Assembly (NCBI RefSeq): GCF_007743815.1
Contig: NZ_CP036265.1
Location: forward strand, 3,490,823-3,554,822
Length of the DNA: 64,000 bases
Origin: Alienimonas californiensis
Lineage (GTDB): Bacteria > Planctomycetota > Planctomycetia > Planctomycetales > Planctomycetaceae
Reading direction: 5' to 3'
Shown in pieces: positions 27,197 through 35,585 of this stretch (positions are counted from its first letter, which is position 1; every line of letters begins with the position of its first letter). The notes beneath the pieces are model-generated. The model saw only the letters and a program-made list of their open reading frames with translations. It was not told the origin of the DNA and did no database searches. The position numbers and the translations under genes are program-made.

Positions 27197-27789
27197 AGGT
27201 CGCCCTGAACAAAAACTCGCTCAAGCAGCAGCGGGACAAGCTGGCCCTCTATCGCCGCTATTTGCCGTCGCTGGAACTCAAGCGGCAGCAACTCCTGGCG
27301 GCGTGGCGGACGGCGCAGCGGGAACTGGCCGAGGCGGACGCGGAGATCGCGACCTTCGAGGCGAAGTCGGAACCCCTGTTCTCGCTGCTCGGCGGGTCGA
27401 CAATCCCCACGCGGGACCTCGCCCGGCTCGTCCGCGTGCGGGAGGTGTCGCTGGGCGAGGAGAACGTCGTGGGCGTCCGCGTGCCGACCCTGCAGGCGAT
27501 GGCGTTCGAGCGGGTCGCCTACTCCACGCTGGCGCTCCCCTTCTGGGTCGACGCCGTCGTCGATAACTTGGAGAACCTGTCCCGCCTGCGGGTGCGGCGT
27601 CAGGTGGCCGCGGCCCGGGAGCGCGCCTTAGAGGCGGCGGCCCGTAAGATCGCGCAGCGGGTGAACCTGTTCGAGAAGGTGCTGATCCCGACCGCCGCGG
27701 AGAACATCGGCCGCATCCGCATCGCCCTGTCCGACCAGGACCGGGCGGCGGTCGTGCGGTCGAAGTTGGCCAAGCGGAAACGGAGCTGA
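27193..27789 (+). CDS. atpD: V-type ATPase subunit D
   Basis: The 198-residue protein is the central-stalk D subunit, equivalent to F1 gamma. It opens KVALNKNSLKQQRDKLALYRRYLPSLELKRQQL, the conserved N-terminal helix, and ends in a long second helix (RINLFEK-like: AQRVNLFEKVLIPTAAENIGRIRIALSD) followed by a basic tail. The two helices form the coiled rotor shaft inside the A3B3 head. The start is GTG at 27193, overlapping the stop of the B gene, so translation is coupled. It lies 21 bases before the I subunit gene. Confidence 0.93.
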   Translation: MKVALNKNSLKQQRDKLALYRRYLPSLELKRQQLLAAWRTAQRELAEADAEIATFEAKSEPLFSLLGGSTIPTRDLARLVRVREVSLGEENVVGVRVPTLQAMAFERVAYSTLALPFWVDAVVDNLENLSRLRVRRQVAAARERALEAAARKIAQRVNLFEKVLIPTAAENIGRIRIALSDQDRAAVVRSKLAKRKRS

Positions 27790-27810
27790 GGGGCCTCGCC
27801 CCCGTACGCC

Positions 27811-29607
27811 ATGGCCATCGTCGCCCTCGATAAACTGACCGTGTTCGGTCCCGCTTCGCAGAAGTTCGAGACGATTCTCGGGCTGCAGGAGTTGGGCTGC
27901 CTGCATCTGATCCCGCTGGGCGAGGCGCCGGGGCGCACCTCGCCGCCGGTCAGTCAGGAGACCCGCGAGGCCCTCCGCTACCTGGACGCCTGCGCGGTGC
28001 ACCGGGCGCCCTCCCCGGGGGAGGCCCCGTTCGATCGGGAGGCGGTCACGGCAGAGGTCCTGGCGACGAAGCACGCCGAGGAGGCGCTGGCCGACGAGCG
28101 GGACGAACTGCAGGAGAAGATCGCCGCCCTGGAACCGTGGGGCGATTTCGAGCGGCCGCCGGAGGGCGCCCTCGGGAGGAACCGGCTCTGGTTTTATCTC
28201 ATCCCGATCAAGCGGTTGTCGGAACTGCCCGGGGACGTCGTCTGGGAGGTCGTCCGCCGCGACCGCCAGTTCGCGTACGTCGTCGCCGTCGCTGAGTCTC
28301 CCGCGGCGATCCCCTTACGCAATGTGGAACTCGATCCGCGTTCGCTCTCGGAGCTGCGGGCGCGACTGGCGACCGTGGAGCGGGAACTGGACGACGCCCA
28401 CTGGCGGCGGGTGACGCAAACCCGTTGGCGGGACCCGCTGCGGCTGGAGTTGGACCGAGCCGACGACGCGGTCGCCCAGGCGGCGGCGGCGGCGGCGGCG
28501 TGGGGCGACGAGAACGTCTTTGCCCTGCGGGGCTGGTCACCGCGCGTCGCCGTGGACGACGTGCGGGCCTTCTGCGACCGCCGCGGACTCGCCCTGACGG
28601 TCGAGGTGCCCGCCCCAACCGACGCCCCGCCGACGCTGTTGCAGAATCCCGACCGCGTCGCCGGCGCCGAGGGCTGCGTGACCTTCTATATCACCCCCGG
28701 CTATCGCGCCTGGGACCCGACCGGCGTGGTCTACCTGTCGTTCGCGCTGTTCTTCGGGATGATCGTTTCGGACGCCGCCTACGGGCTCGTCCTCGTCGTC
28801 GGGCTGCTGCTGTTCTGGGGCCGGCTGGGGCAATCGCGGTCGGCCCGGCAGTTCCGCTATCTGGCCGTCGGCCTGGTGAGCTTCACCGTGGCGTACGGCG
28901 TGGCGGCGGGCAGCTACTTCGGACTGGAACCGCCCGCCGGGTCGCTGCTGGATCGGCTGCGGGTCTATTACGACGGTCAGCCGATGACCGAGAACCGCAA
29001 CGCGATGATGGCGGTCTCCGTCATGATCGGCGTGGCGCACCTGACGCTGGCGAACCTGATCGCGGCGTGGAACAGTCGACGCTCCTCCCGCCTGCTCGGT
29101 CATCTGGGCTGGGCCGTGGTGATCGTCAGCGGATTTCTCTGGGGCGCCGGGGCGATGACGAAGGCCCCCGCGCTCGTCGAGTTCGGCATGCCCGCGACGA
29201 TCGCCGGGGCCGTCCTCGTAATCCTTTTCAGCAGCGCTCAGCCGCTTTTGACGGCCAGCCCGAAGGCCCACGCCCTGCGGCTGTTCGACGGGGCCATGCA
29301 GATCCCCAACCTGACGAAAGCCTTCGGCGACGTCCTGAGCTACCTGCGGCTGTTCGCCCTGGGGCTCGCGAGCGCCCAATTAGCGATCACGTTCAACGAT
29401 TTGGCGTCGCAGTCCTTCCGGGCGGGCGGGGCCGGCGTGGCGCTGGCCCTGGTGATCCTGGTGGCGGGGCACGCCGTCAATATCCTGCTGGGCCTGATGG
29501 GCGGGGTCGTGCACGGCCTGCGGCTGAACTGCATCGAGTTTTTTAACTGGAGTCTGAACGACGAGGGTTACCCGTTCCGACCCTTCACCAAGAAAGCGAC
29601 GAGCTGA
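27811..29607 (+). CDS. atpI: V-type ATPase subunit I (a-type stator subunit)
   Basis: The 598-residue protein has the two-part architecture of the I subunit. A soluble N-terminal half (residues 1-290) carries long helices (for example EERDELQEKIAALE-like at 90-106), and a membrane half with about seven helices begins at WDPTGVVYLSFALFFGMIVSDAAYG. The conserved proton/sodium-channel segment near the end reads FGDVLSYLRLFALGLASAQLA, with the essential Arg in YLRLFALG at about residue 515. It forms the ion half-channels against the K ring and links stator stalks. It sits 21 bases after D and three bases before K. Length is normal for bacterial forms. Confidence 0.94.
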   Translation: MAIVALDKLTVFGPASQKFETILGLQELGCLHLIPLGEAPGRTSPPVSQETREALRYLDACAVHRAPSPGEAPFDREAVTAEVLATKHAEEALADERDELQEKIAALEPWGDFERPPEGALGRNRLWFYLIPIKRLSELPGDVVWEVVRRDRQFAYVVAVAESPAAIPLRNVELDPRSLSELRARLATVERELDDAHWRRVTQTRWRDPLRLELDRADDAVAQAAAAAAAWGDENVFALRGWSPRVAVDDVRAFCDRRGLALTVEVPAPTDAPPTLLQNPDRVAGAEGCVTFYITPGYRAWDPTGVVYLSFALFFGMIVSDAAYGLVLVVGLLLFWGRLGQSRSARQFRYLAVGLVSFTVAYGVAAGSYFGLEPPAGSLLDRLRVYYDGQPMTENRNAMMAVSVMIGVAHLTLANLIAAWNSRRSSRLLGHLGWAVVIVSGFLWGAGAMTKAPALVEFGMPATIAGAVLVILFSSAQPLLTASPKAHALRLFDGAMQIPNLTKAFGDVLSYLRLFALGLASAQLAITFNDLASQSFRAGGAGVALALVILVAGHAVNILLGLMGGVVHGLRLNCIEFFNWSLNDEGYPFRPFTKKATS

Positions 29608-29610
29608 TTT

Positions 29611-30195
29611 ATGGATAGTTTTTGGATCATGCTGGGTTGGGCGGGCATCTACGGCCCGACCGCGTTGGGGGCGATCGGCAGCGTGATCGGCTGCGCCCGC
29701 GCCGGTCAGGCCGCCTGCGGCGCCATGCTGGATGTGGAAAGCGGCTACGGCCGGCTCGTGGGGCTCTCCGCCCTGCCGTCCTCGCAGATCATCTACGGCA
29801 TCGTCGTGATGTTCTCGCTGAACCGCGTCGTGACCGTCGAGGCGGCCGGCGGACTGTTCGCTGTGGGCGTGCTCTGCGGCACGGTGTTGCTGTTCAGCGC
29901 CATCTATCAGGGCCTGTGCTGCGCCTCGGCGATTGTGGCCAGCAAAAGCAAACCGGAGATCTTCGGCCTTTCCGCGGCGCCGGCGGCGATCGTGGAGGGG
30001 TTCGCCGTGTTCGCCTTCATCTTCGCGCTGGTGGTGTCCGCCGGCATCCCCGGCGGCGCCGAGGCCGGCGACGCCGGAACCGGGACCGGCGCCGGCCCCG
30101 TCGCGGTCGAGGCCCGTGGCGTCGACACCTACGAGGGGGCGCTCGAGGATAACGCTCCCCTCGAAGTCGATCCCGACGCCGTCCTCCCGGACTGA
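29611..30195 (+). CDS. atpK: V-type ATPase proteolipid subunit K with Na+-binding signature
   Basis: The 194-residue protein has two fused hairpins (four membrane helices to about residue 142), as in NtpK of Enterococcus hirae, and an added acidic C-terminal tail of about 50 residues. Aligned by eye with NtpK, the sodium ligands are kept: Leu55, Ser58 (Thr64 in NtpK), Gln59, Gln100 and Glu129, and the gating Tyr62. The 29-residue spacing from the second Gln to the Glu is identical. The first hairpin has Gln and not Glu in the carrier position, so there is one ion site per four-helix unit. Sodium coupling is therefore predicted. The Gly/Ala-rich acidic tail is unusual, and its role is unknown. 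Confidence 0.9.
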   Translation: MDSFWIMLGWAGIYGPTALGAIGSVIGCARAGQAACGAMLDVESGYGRLVGLSALPSSQIIYGIVVMFSLNRVVTVEAAGGLFAVGVLCGTVLLFSAIYQGLCCASAIVASKSKPEIFGLSAAPAAIVEGFAVFAFIFALVVSAGIPGGAEAGDAGTGTGAGPVAVEARGVDTYEGALEDNAPLEVDPDAVLPD

Positions 30196-30288
30196 CCGCC
30201 GCTCCGCTTTGCCCCGGACGAATCCCGCCCCGAACGCTGGGCGGGCCCGGGACCCCGCTTTCACCGGCTTCATCACTTCGCACAGGCC

Positions 30289-30930
30289 ATGGCAGACCAG
30301 ACCACCACGGAAGCCTCCGGCGTCCAGCAGCTGATCGACCGACTGCGCCGGGAAGGCGTTGACAAGGGACAGACCGAGGCGGACGCCGTCCTGGAGGCGG
30401 CCCGTCGGCAGGCGATGGAGTTGCTCGACGACGCCCAAACGCGGGCCGACGCGATGCTCAAGGCGGCCCAAACCGAAGCGGACCGCACCCGGGCGGCCGG
30501 CGAGGAGGCCATTCGATTGGCCGGCCGCGACTCCATTCTGGAACTCACCGAGGAGTTGCGGGACAACTGCACGCAGACCTTGCAGCGGCTCGTTTCGCAC
30601 TCTCTCAAAGATGACGAGTTCCTGCGGCGGCTCATTCTTGAGATCGCCCGGCGGGCCGTTCCGGACGACGCCGACGCACGGTTGAACTTCCAACTGCTCG
30701 ACGACGGGTCGTCCCCGGAGAGCGACGTCGCGCTGCGGGAGTTCGCCGAGTCGTTGGCCGGCCAGTCGCTGCGGGACGGGTTCACCTTCGAGGTGGTGGA
30801 CAGCGACGTGCCGGGCGTGCGCGTGCAGGTCGTGGACGGCGATCTGGAAGTCGATCTGACCGACGAGACGTTGACCCACGTGCTGCTCAAGCATCTCTCG
30901 CCGCGGTTCCGCGCGATCCTGGACGTCTGA
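30289..30930 (+). CDS. atpE: V-type ATPase subunit E (peripheral stalk)
   Basis: The 213-residue protein starts with a long charged helix with Ala heptads (about residues 10-85: VLEAARRQAMELLDDAQTRA and the following segment) and has a mixed alpha/beta C-terminal domain (LILEIARRAVPDD, GVRVQVVDGDLEVDLTDETLTHVLL). This is the layout of the E peripheral-stalk subunit that braces the head against the I subunit. Sequence identity within this family is low, so the call leans on architecture and on the operon. It begins 94 bases after K, a wider gap than elsewhere in the operon, and sits 15 bases before the DUF2764 gene. Confidence 0.85.
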   Translation: MADQTTTEASGVQQLIDRLRREGVDKGQTEADAVLEAARRQAMELLDDAQTRADAMLKAAQTEADRTRAAGEEAIRLAGRDSILELTEELRDNCTQTLQRLVSHSLKDDEFLRRLILEIARRAVPDDADARLNFQLLDDGSSPESDVALREFAESLAGQSLRDGFTFEVVDSDVPGVRVQVVDGDLEVDLTDETLTHVLLKHLSPRFRAILDV

Positions 30931-30944
30931 CCGAGGCTGCGCCG

Positions 30945-31601
30945 GTGACGAACTACTACACGCTGATCGCCAGTCTGCCGCCGCTGCCGACGCACTTCGA
31001 CGTGGAGCGCCCGCCGATCTCCCGGCGGCAACTGGCCGAACGTCTGAGCCAGCTCAGCGAGGAGGACGCGGAGACGGTGCGGCAACTCGCCGACTTCTTC
31101 GACTGGGACCGCCAGCCGCTGGACCGCACCGACGCCGAGATCGCCCGCGAACTGACGAACCTGCAAACGGTTCAGCATCCCCTCGTGCTGCGGATCATCC
31201 AGCATCGGTTGGACGTGCGGATCGTCGTCAGCGCCCTGCGCCGGCGGCGGGACGGGCTGTCGCAGCCGGTGCCGATCGGGGAACTCAGCGAAACGATCCG
31301 CCGCCACTGGTCCGACCCGACCTTCGGGCTGGGGGGCCGGCAACCGTGGATCGAACCGTTCGCGAAGTTCATGACCGAGGGGCGGGTCGTGGAGGCCCAA
31401 CGGACGCTTTTTGAACACACCTGGCGGCAATGGCGCCGGCTCGCCACGGAGTTCACGTTCTCGCTGGAGGCCGTGATCCTCTACCTGGCGCGGTGGGAGA
31501 TCATCTACCGCTGGACCAGCCGGAACGCGGAGGCCGGCCGGACACGTTTCGACACCATGATTCAGGACACGCTCGGTGACTACGCCCATCTCCGCCTCTG
31601 A
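30945..31601 (+). CDS. DUF2764 V-ATPase-associated protein (probable C-like subunit)
   Basis: The 218-residue, mostly helical protein opens TNYYTLIASLPPLP, the hallmark of DUF2764, a family found in V-ATPase operons of chlamydiae, spirochaetes, Bacteroidetes and planctomycetes. Conserved-looking segments include PPISRRQLAERLSQL, RHWSDPTFGLGGRQPWI and FTFSLEAVILYLARWEIIYRW. Those operons lack a recognisable C (d) subunit, so DUF2764 is thought to take that place as the socket between rotor shaft and K ring. That is inference. The GTG start at 30945 lies 15 bases after the E stop, and its 3' end overlaps the A gene by 26 bases. Confidence 0.85.
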   Translation: MTNYYTLIASLPPLPTHFDVERPPISRRQLAERLSQLSEEDAETVRQLADFFDWDRQPLDRTDAEIARELTNLQTVQHPLVLRIIQHRLDVRIVVSALRRRRDGLSQPVPIGELSETIRRHWSDPTFGLGGRQPWIEPFAKFMTEGRVVEAQRTLFEHTWRQWRRLATEFTFSLEAVILYLARWEIIYRWTSRNAEAGRTRFDTMIQDTLGDYAHLRL

Positions 31602-33429
31602 GACCCCCGCCGCCGAGGCTCCCGCCGTCGGTTCCACGGCGCCCCGCCGCTCCGGGGGCGAGGCCCGCGTGATCGGCGTGTCCGGCAACGTGGTTACCAT
31701 CGAGACCGACGCCCCGCTGATGAAGAACGAGGTCGCCCTCGTGCACGTCGGCGGGGAGGCGCTGAAGTCCGAGGTGCTGCGGATCTACGGCAAGACCGCG
31801 GACATGCAGGTGTTCGAGGAGACCGGCGGCGTGCAGGTCGGCGACCGCGTCGAACTCACCAAGGAACTGCTCCCCGCCGCCCTCGGCCCGGGCCTGCTGG
31901 GGTCGGTGTTCGACGGCCTGCAGAACCCGCTGAACGTCCTCGCGGAGCGGGACGGCTTCTTCCTGCGCCGCGGCAGTTCGGCCCCGGCCCTGCCGGGCGA
32001 GGACGTGTGGGACTTCCGTCCATCGGTTCAGGTCGGCGACACGGTCCGCGGCGGCGACGTGCTGGGCACGGTCCCGGAACGCAACATCGCCCATAAGATC
32101 ATGGCCCCGTTCGATCTGACGGGGACGGCGGAGGTCCTCTGGGTCGCCCGGGGACCGCAGCGGGCCGACGCGCCGGTCGTCCGCGTCCGCACGGCCCGCG
32201 GGCGGGAGCGTGAATGGACGATGCAGCACTCCTGGCCCGTCCGCAGCCCGCTGCCGACGAAATTACTGCGGCAACGGCACTCGGAGCGCCTGTTCCCCTC
32301 GCAGGTGCTCACGACCACGATCCGGCTGATCGACACGTTCTTTCCGATCGCCCTCGGCGGAACGGCCTGCATCCCCGGGCCGTTCGGGGCGGGGAAGACG
32401 GTGTTGCAGGGGTTGGTCTCCCGCTATTCGGCCGCCGACATCGTCGTCGTGGTGGCCTGCGGCGAACGGGCGGGGGAGGTCGTGGAGACCCTCGTCGACT
32501 TCGCCGAGATGGACGACCCGCGCAGCGACGGCAAATTGATGGACCGGACGGTCGTTATTTGCAATACGTCCTCCATGCCCGTCGCCGCCCGCGAGGCTTC
32601 GATTTATATGGGCATCACAATCGGCGAGTATTACCGCCAGATGGGGCTGAACGTCCTGCTGATCGCCGACTCCACCTCCCGCTGGGCCCAGGCCATGCGG
32701 GAGACCTCCGGCCGGTTGGAGGAGATCCCCGGCGAGGAGGCCTTCCCGGCCTACCTCGACTCCTCCATCAAGGGCCTGTACGAGCGGGCCGGCGTCGTCC
32801 GGGCGAACGACGGCGTCGTCGGCAGCCTGACGATGATCGGCACCGTCTCCCCCGCGGGCGGGAACTTTGAGGAGCCGGTCACCCAGTCGACGCTGGGGGC
32901 GGTGAAATGCTTCCTCGGCCTGTCGTCGGCGCGGGCCTATAAACGGTTCTATCCGGCGATCGACCCGCTGATGTCCTGGTCGCGATACCTGGACCAGCTC
33001 AAGCCGCAGCTTGCGGCGACGATGGACCCGACCTGGACGGAGTCCGTCAAGGAGACCACGGAGCTGCTGCACCGCGGCGACGCCGTGCATCAGATGATGC
33101 AGGTGACCGGCGAGGAAGGCGTGACGGTCGACGATTATCTGGATTATCAGCGGGCGACGTTCGTCGATATGGTCTTCCTGCAGCAGGACGCCTTCGATCC
33201 GGTGGACGTGACGATCCCGTTGGAGCGGCAAAAGGAGTCGTTCCAATTAATCCGCCGCCTCGTCACCCGCGATTTTCAATTCACGAGCAACGACGAGGTC
33301 CGCAATTACTTCACCAAGCTGACCGGGCTGTTCAAAAACCTGAACTACAGCGAGTGGCGCTCCGCCCGCTATCGGGAACTGCTCGCGGAGATCGACGCGC
33401 TCGAGGCGCAGGCCGTCTCGCAGAAGTAA
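31576..33429 (+). CDS. atpA: V-type ATPase catalytic subunit A
   Basis: The 617-residue protein carries the P-loop GPFGAGKT at residues 268-275 and VVACGERAGEVVETLVDF downstream, as expected for the catalytic A subunit. The non-homologous region unique to V/A-type A chains (about 120-200) includes WDFRPSVQVGDTVRGGDVLGTV. Also recognisable are NTSSMPVAAREASIYMGITIGEYYRQMG and IADSTSRWAQAMRE. A leader of about 28 Ala/Pro-rich residues precedes the usual N terminus. The GTG at 31576 lies 26 bases inside the DUF2764 gene. It is the last gene of the operon; canonical operons place A before B, so here the order is rotated. A gap of 276 bases without a gene follows. Confidence 0.95.
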   Translation: MTTPISASETPAAEAPAVGSTAPRRSGGEARVIGVSGNVVTIETDAPLMKNEVALVHVGGEALKSEVLRIYGKTADMQVFEETGGVQVGDRVELTKELLPAALGPGLLGSVFDGLQNPLNVLAERDGFFLRRGSSAPALPGEDVWDFRPSVQVGDTVRGGDVLGTVPERNIAHKIMAPFDLTGTAEVLWVARGPQRADAPVVRVRTARGREREWTMQHSWPVRSPLPTKLLRQRHSERLFPSQVLTTTIRLIDTFFPIALGGTACIPGPFGAGKTVLQGLVSRYSAADIVVVVACGERAGEVVETLVDFAEMDDPRSDGKLMDRTVVICNTSSMPVAAREASIYMGITIGEYYRQMGLNVLLIADSTSRWAQAMRETSGRLEEIPGEEAFPAYLDSSIKGLYERAGVVRANDGVVGSLTMIGTVSPAGGNFEEPVTQSTLGAVKCFLGLSSARAYKRFYPAIDPLMSWSRYLDQLKPQLAATMDPTWTESVKETTELLHRGDAVHQMMQVTGEEGVTVDDYLDYQRATFVDMVFLQQDAFDPVDVTIPLERQKESFQLIRRLVTRDFQFTSNDEVRNYFTKLTGLFKNLNYSEWRSARYRELLAEIDALEAQAVSQK

Positions 33430-33705
33430 GCGGCCTTTTCAGGGCAGGCTGAGGAGCGCTTGGCGTCTCTCCATGAGTTCCGAGCGCGGGAGGATTTGCG
33501 TTGAGCCCACGGTTGGGCGGCGCCGCGGCGTCTGACGGTCCCGCAGTGTCGGGGGCGCCCAGGAAGACGGGCGACCGGCACGGCCGCCGGCCGCCGGGAC
33601 ACCGCGGAAAGACGCAGTACGCCCGGCGGCAGGCGCTTACGTCGGCCCATGCCGAACCACCGGAATCTTCTCGCCGACGCGTCACCCGACGCCAGAGGGG
33701 ACTGC

Positions 33706-34893
33706 CTAACCCGCGTCGAATTCGTCGGGGCGTCCCGTAGCCCGCGCATCGTCCTCGTCCCGTCGCACGGCGTCGGGACCGGGGTGATGCGGCGGGTGGG
33801 GCGGGGGCTCGGCTGCGGGGGACGGCTCGCCGAACGTCGCCTCGAAGGTCGATCCCTCGCCCGCCGTGGACCGCACCGTCATGCTTCCGCCGTACCGCTG
33901 CACGATCCGTCGGCACAGCGCTAGGCCCACGCCGGTGCCGGGCACGTCCTCCGCCGGGTCCGCCCGGTAAAAGACGTCGAACAGTTTCGGGAGGTGTTTC
34001 TCCGCGACGCCGATGCCGTTATCGGAGACGACGACGCCCGGCAGATCCGCCTCGGCCGGGGCGATGCGGATGCGCAAATCGCGTTCGGGGCTGCGGTACT
34101 TGATCGCGTTGGCGATGAGGTTTTGGAACAGCAGGCTGAGCTGCGCCCAGTGGGAGGTGACGGTGGGCAGCGGGACGCGTTCGACCGTGCCGCCCACGGC
34201 GGTCAGTTCCTTCTCGAATCGGGCGAGGACGTGATCGAGCACGCGGTCCATCTCGATCGGCTTGGGGGGGGCCGACGCGTTTTCGATCTCGGCGAAATTC
34301 AGCAATTCCCGCACGAGGTCGGAGAGGGTCCGCAGGGACTCCTCCGCCAAACCGACCATCTCCTCGCCCTGCTCGGAGAGCGGCTCCATGCGGACGCACC
34401 CCAGCGCCAGCAGCGCCGCCGCCGCGGGGTGACGCACCTCGTGGGCGACCGTGTGGGCGAAGTTCCGCAGCTCCTGGTTCGTCTTCTCCAGCCCCAGCGA
34501 CTTCTGTTTGCGCTCGATCGCGTACCGCAGCGACCGCACCACGCGGTCCTGCGAAAGCTGAGATTTGACCAGGAAGTCCTGGGCCCCGTGGGAGACCGCC
34601 TCGGCGGCGAAGTCCAGGTCGTCCAGGGAGGTCAGCACGACCACGGGAAGCTCGGGCCGGGCCCGCTTGAACCGGCCGAGGGTATCGGTGACGGCGCTGT
34701 CCGGCAGGCCGAGGTCGAGCAGGACCGCGTCGATCGCCTGCGAGTCCAGGCAGGCCAGGCCCTCCGTCAGGCTGGACCTGCGGTGGAGCTCGACGCCGGA
34801 CCGACCGTCCGCCCCGATTCGTTTCCGCAGGAGCTCGTAGTGGTCGTCCGAATCTTCGACGACCAGCACACGCATCAGGTGCGAGGAAGGCAT
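33706..34893 (-). CDS. Hybrid response regulator/histidine kinase
   Basis: The 395-residue soluble protein starts with a receiver domain (acidic pocket VEDSDD at 12-17, phosphoacceptor Asp60 in LLDLGLPDS, Lys110 in FLVKSQ). A short coiled linker leads to a histidine kinase core with the H-box FAHTVAHEVRHP (His151). The ATPase part has NLIANAIKY, DNGIGV and GTGVGLALCRRIV. A Pro/His-rich tail of about 35 residues ends it. No sensor or membrane segment is present, so it probably receives phosphate from, or pairs with, the phytochrome system upstream. It lies 156 bases after the response regulator gene on the same strand. ATGs at 34893 or 34875 could be the start. Confidence 0.87.
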   Translation of the reverse strand: MPSSHLMRVLVVEDSDDHYELLRKRIGADGRSGVELHRRSSLTEGLACLDSQAIDAVLLDLGLPDSAVTDTLGRFKRARPELPVVVLTSLDDLDFAAEAVSHGAQDFLVKSQLSQDRVVRSLRYAIERKQKSLGLEKTNQELRNFAHTVAHEVRHPAAAALLALGCVRMEPLSEQGEEMVGLAEESLRTLSDLVRELLNFAEIENASAPPKPIEMDRVLDHVLARFEKELTAVGGTVERVPLPTVTSHWAQLSLLFQNLIANAIKYRSPERDLRIRIAPAEADLPGVVVSDNGIGVAEKHLPKLFDVFYRADPAEDVPGTGVGLALCRRIVQRYGGSMTVRSTAGEGSTFEATFGEPSPAAEPPPHPPHHPGPDAVRRDEDDARATGRPDEFDAG

Positions 34894-35049
34894 GAACCGC
34901 AGCGGAGCGGGGTCATTGTGAATGGGCGAACCCGTCGCGTCGGTTAGCGGGGCCGAAGAACGCGGCCCCGTTCGGCGACCAGTCTAACGCGAGGGCGAAC
35001 CCTTCGCTCGCGCCGGGTTGGTGGGTCGGCCGCGCGGCGCGGCATTCCG

Positions 35050-35505
35050 TCAGGCGGACGGGGCCGTCGGCAGGTGGGAGTCCCAGCCGCCCCAGTAATC
35101 GCAGAGGTCGCGGATCAGTTGTTGAAATTGGAGAAAGTTGAGCGGCTTCACGACGTAGCTGTTGGCGTGGCGCTGGTACGCCCGACGGCGGTCGCCGCCG
35201 TCCTCGGAGGAGGTCAACACGACCACGGGGATCAGACGCAGCTCCTCGTCCGCCTTCATCGCGGCGAGCACCTCGTGCCCGGACAGCCGCGGGAGATTGA
35301 GGTCCAGTAGCACGACCTCCGGCCGCTCCGCCTGCTCGTAGGGGGACTGCCGGGTCAGGAATCGCAGCGCCGCCTCGCCGTCGTTGACGCGATCCAGCCG
35401 GTGGGCCGGCTCCTTGCGGGCGAAGGTCCGCGTGACCAGCTCCGCGTGGTCGTCGTCGTCTTCGGCGAGCAGAAAGCGCGTCGGCCGAACGGTGTGCGGG
35501 GGCAT
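35050..35505 (-). CDS. Single-domain response regulator (Rcp1-like)
   Basis: The 151-residue protein is a stand-alone receiver domain: acidic pocket AEDDDDH (14-20), phosphoacceptor Asp68 in VVLLDLNLPRLSG, Thr98 in VVVLTSSED and Lys120 in YVVKPLNF. The extended loop and the C-terminal FQQLIRDLCDYW resemble Rcp1-type regulators that partner phytochromes in cyanobacteria and other bacteria. It has no output domain, so it likely passes phosphate on or binds a target protein. It starts 81 bases after the phytochrome stop on the same strand, which supports BphP as its kinase. Confidence 0.88.
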   Translation of the reverse strand: MPPHTVRPTRFLLAEDDDDHAELVTRTFARKEPAHRLDRVNDGEAALRFLTRQSPYEQAERPEVVLLDLNLPRLSGHEVLAAMKADEELRLIPVVVLTSSEDGGDRRRAYQRHANSYVVKPLNFLQFQQLIRDLCDYWGGWDSHLPTAPSA

Positions 35506-35585
35506 GGGGGCGGAGGGGGACGGACGGGAGGGACGAAAACGAACTGCGGGAGCGGTCGGGCGGACCGCTCGCGGGAGGGCCTGCC

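Noticed and set aside
33430-33705. Small rightward ORFs between the V-ATPase and phytochrome operons
   Set aside because: They lack ribosome binding sites and protein-like composition; the region lies between convergent operons.
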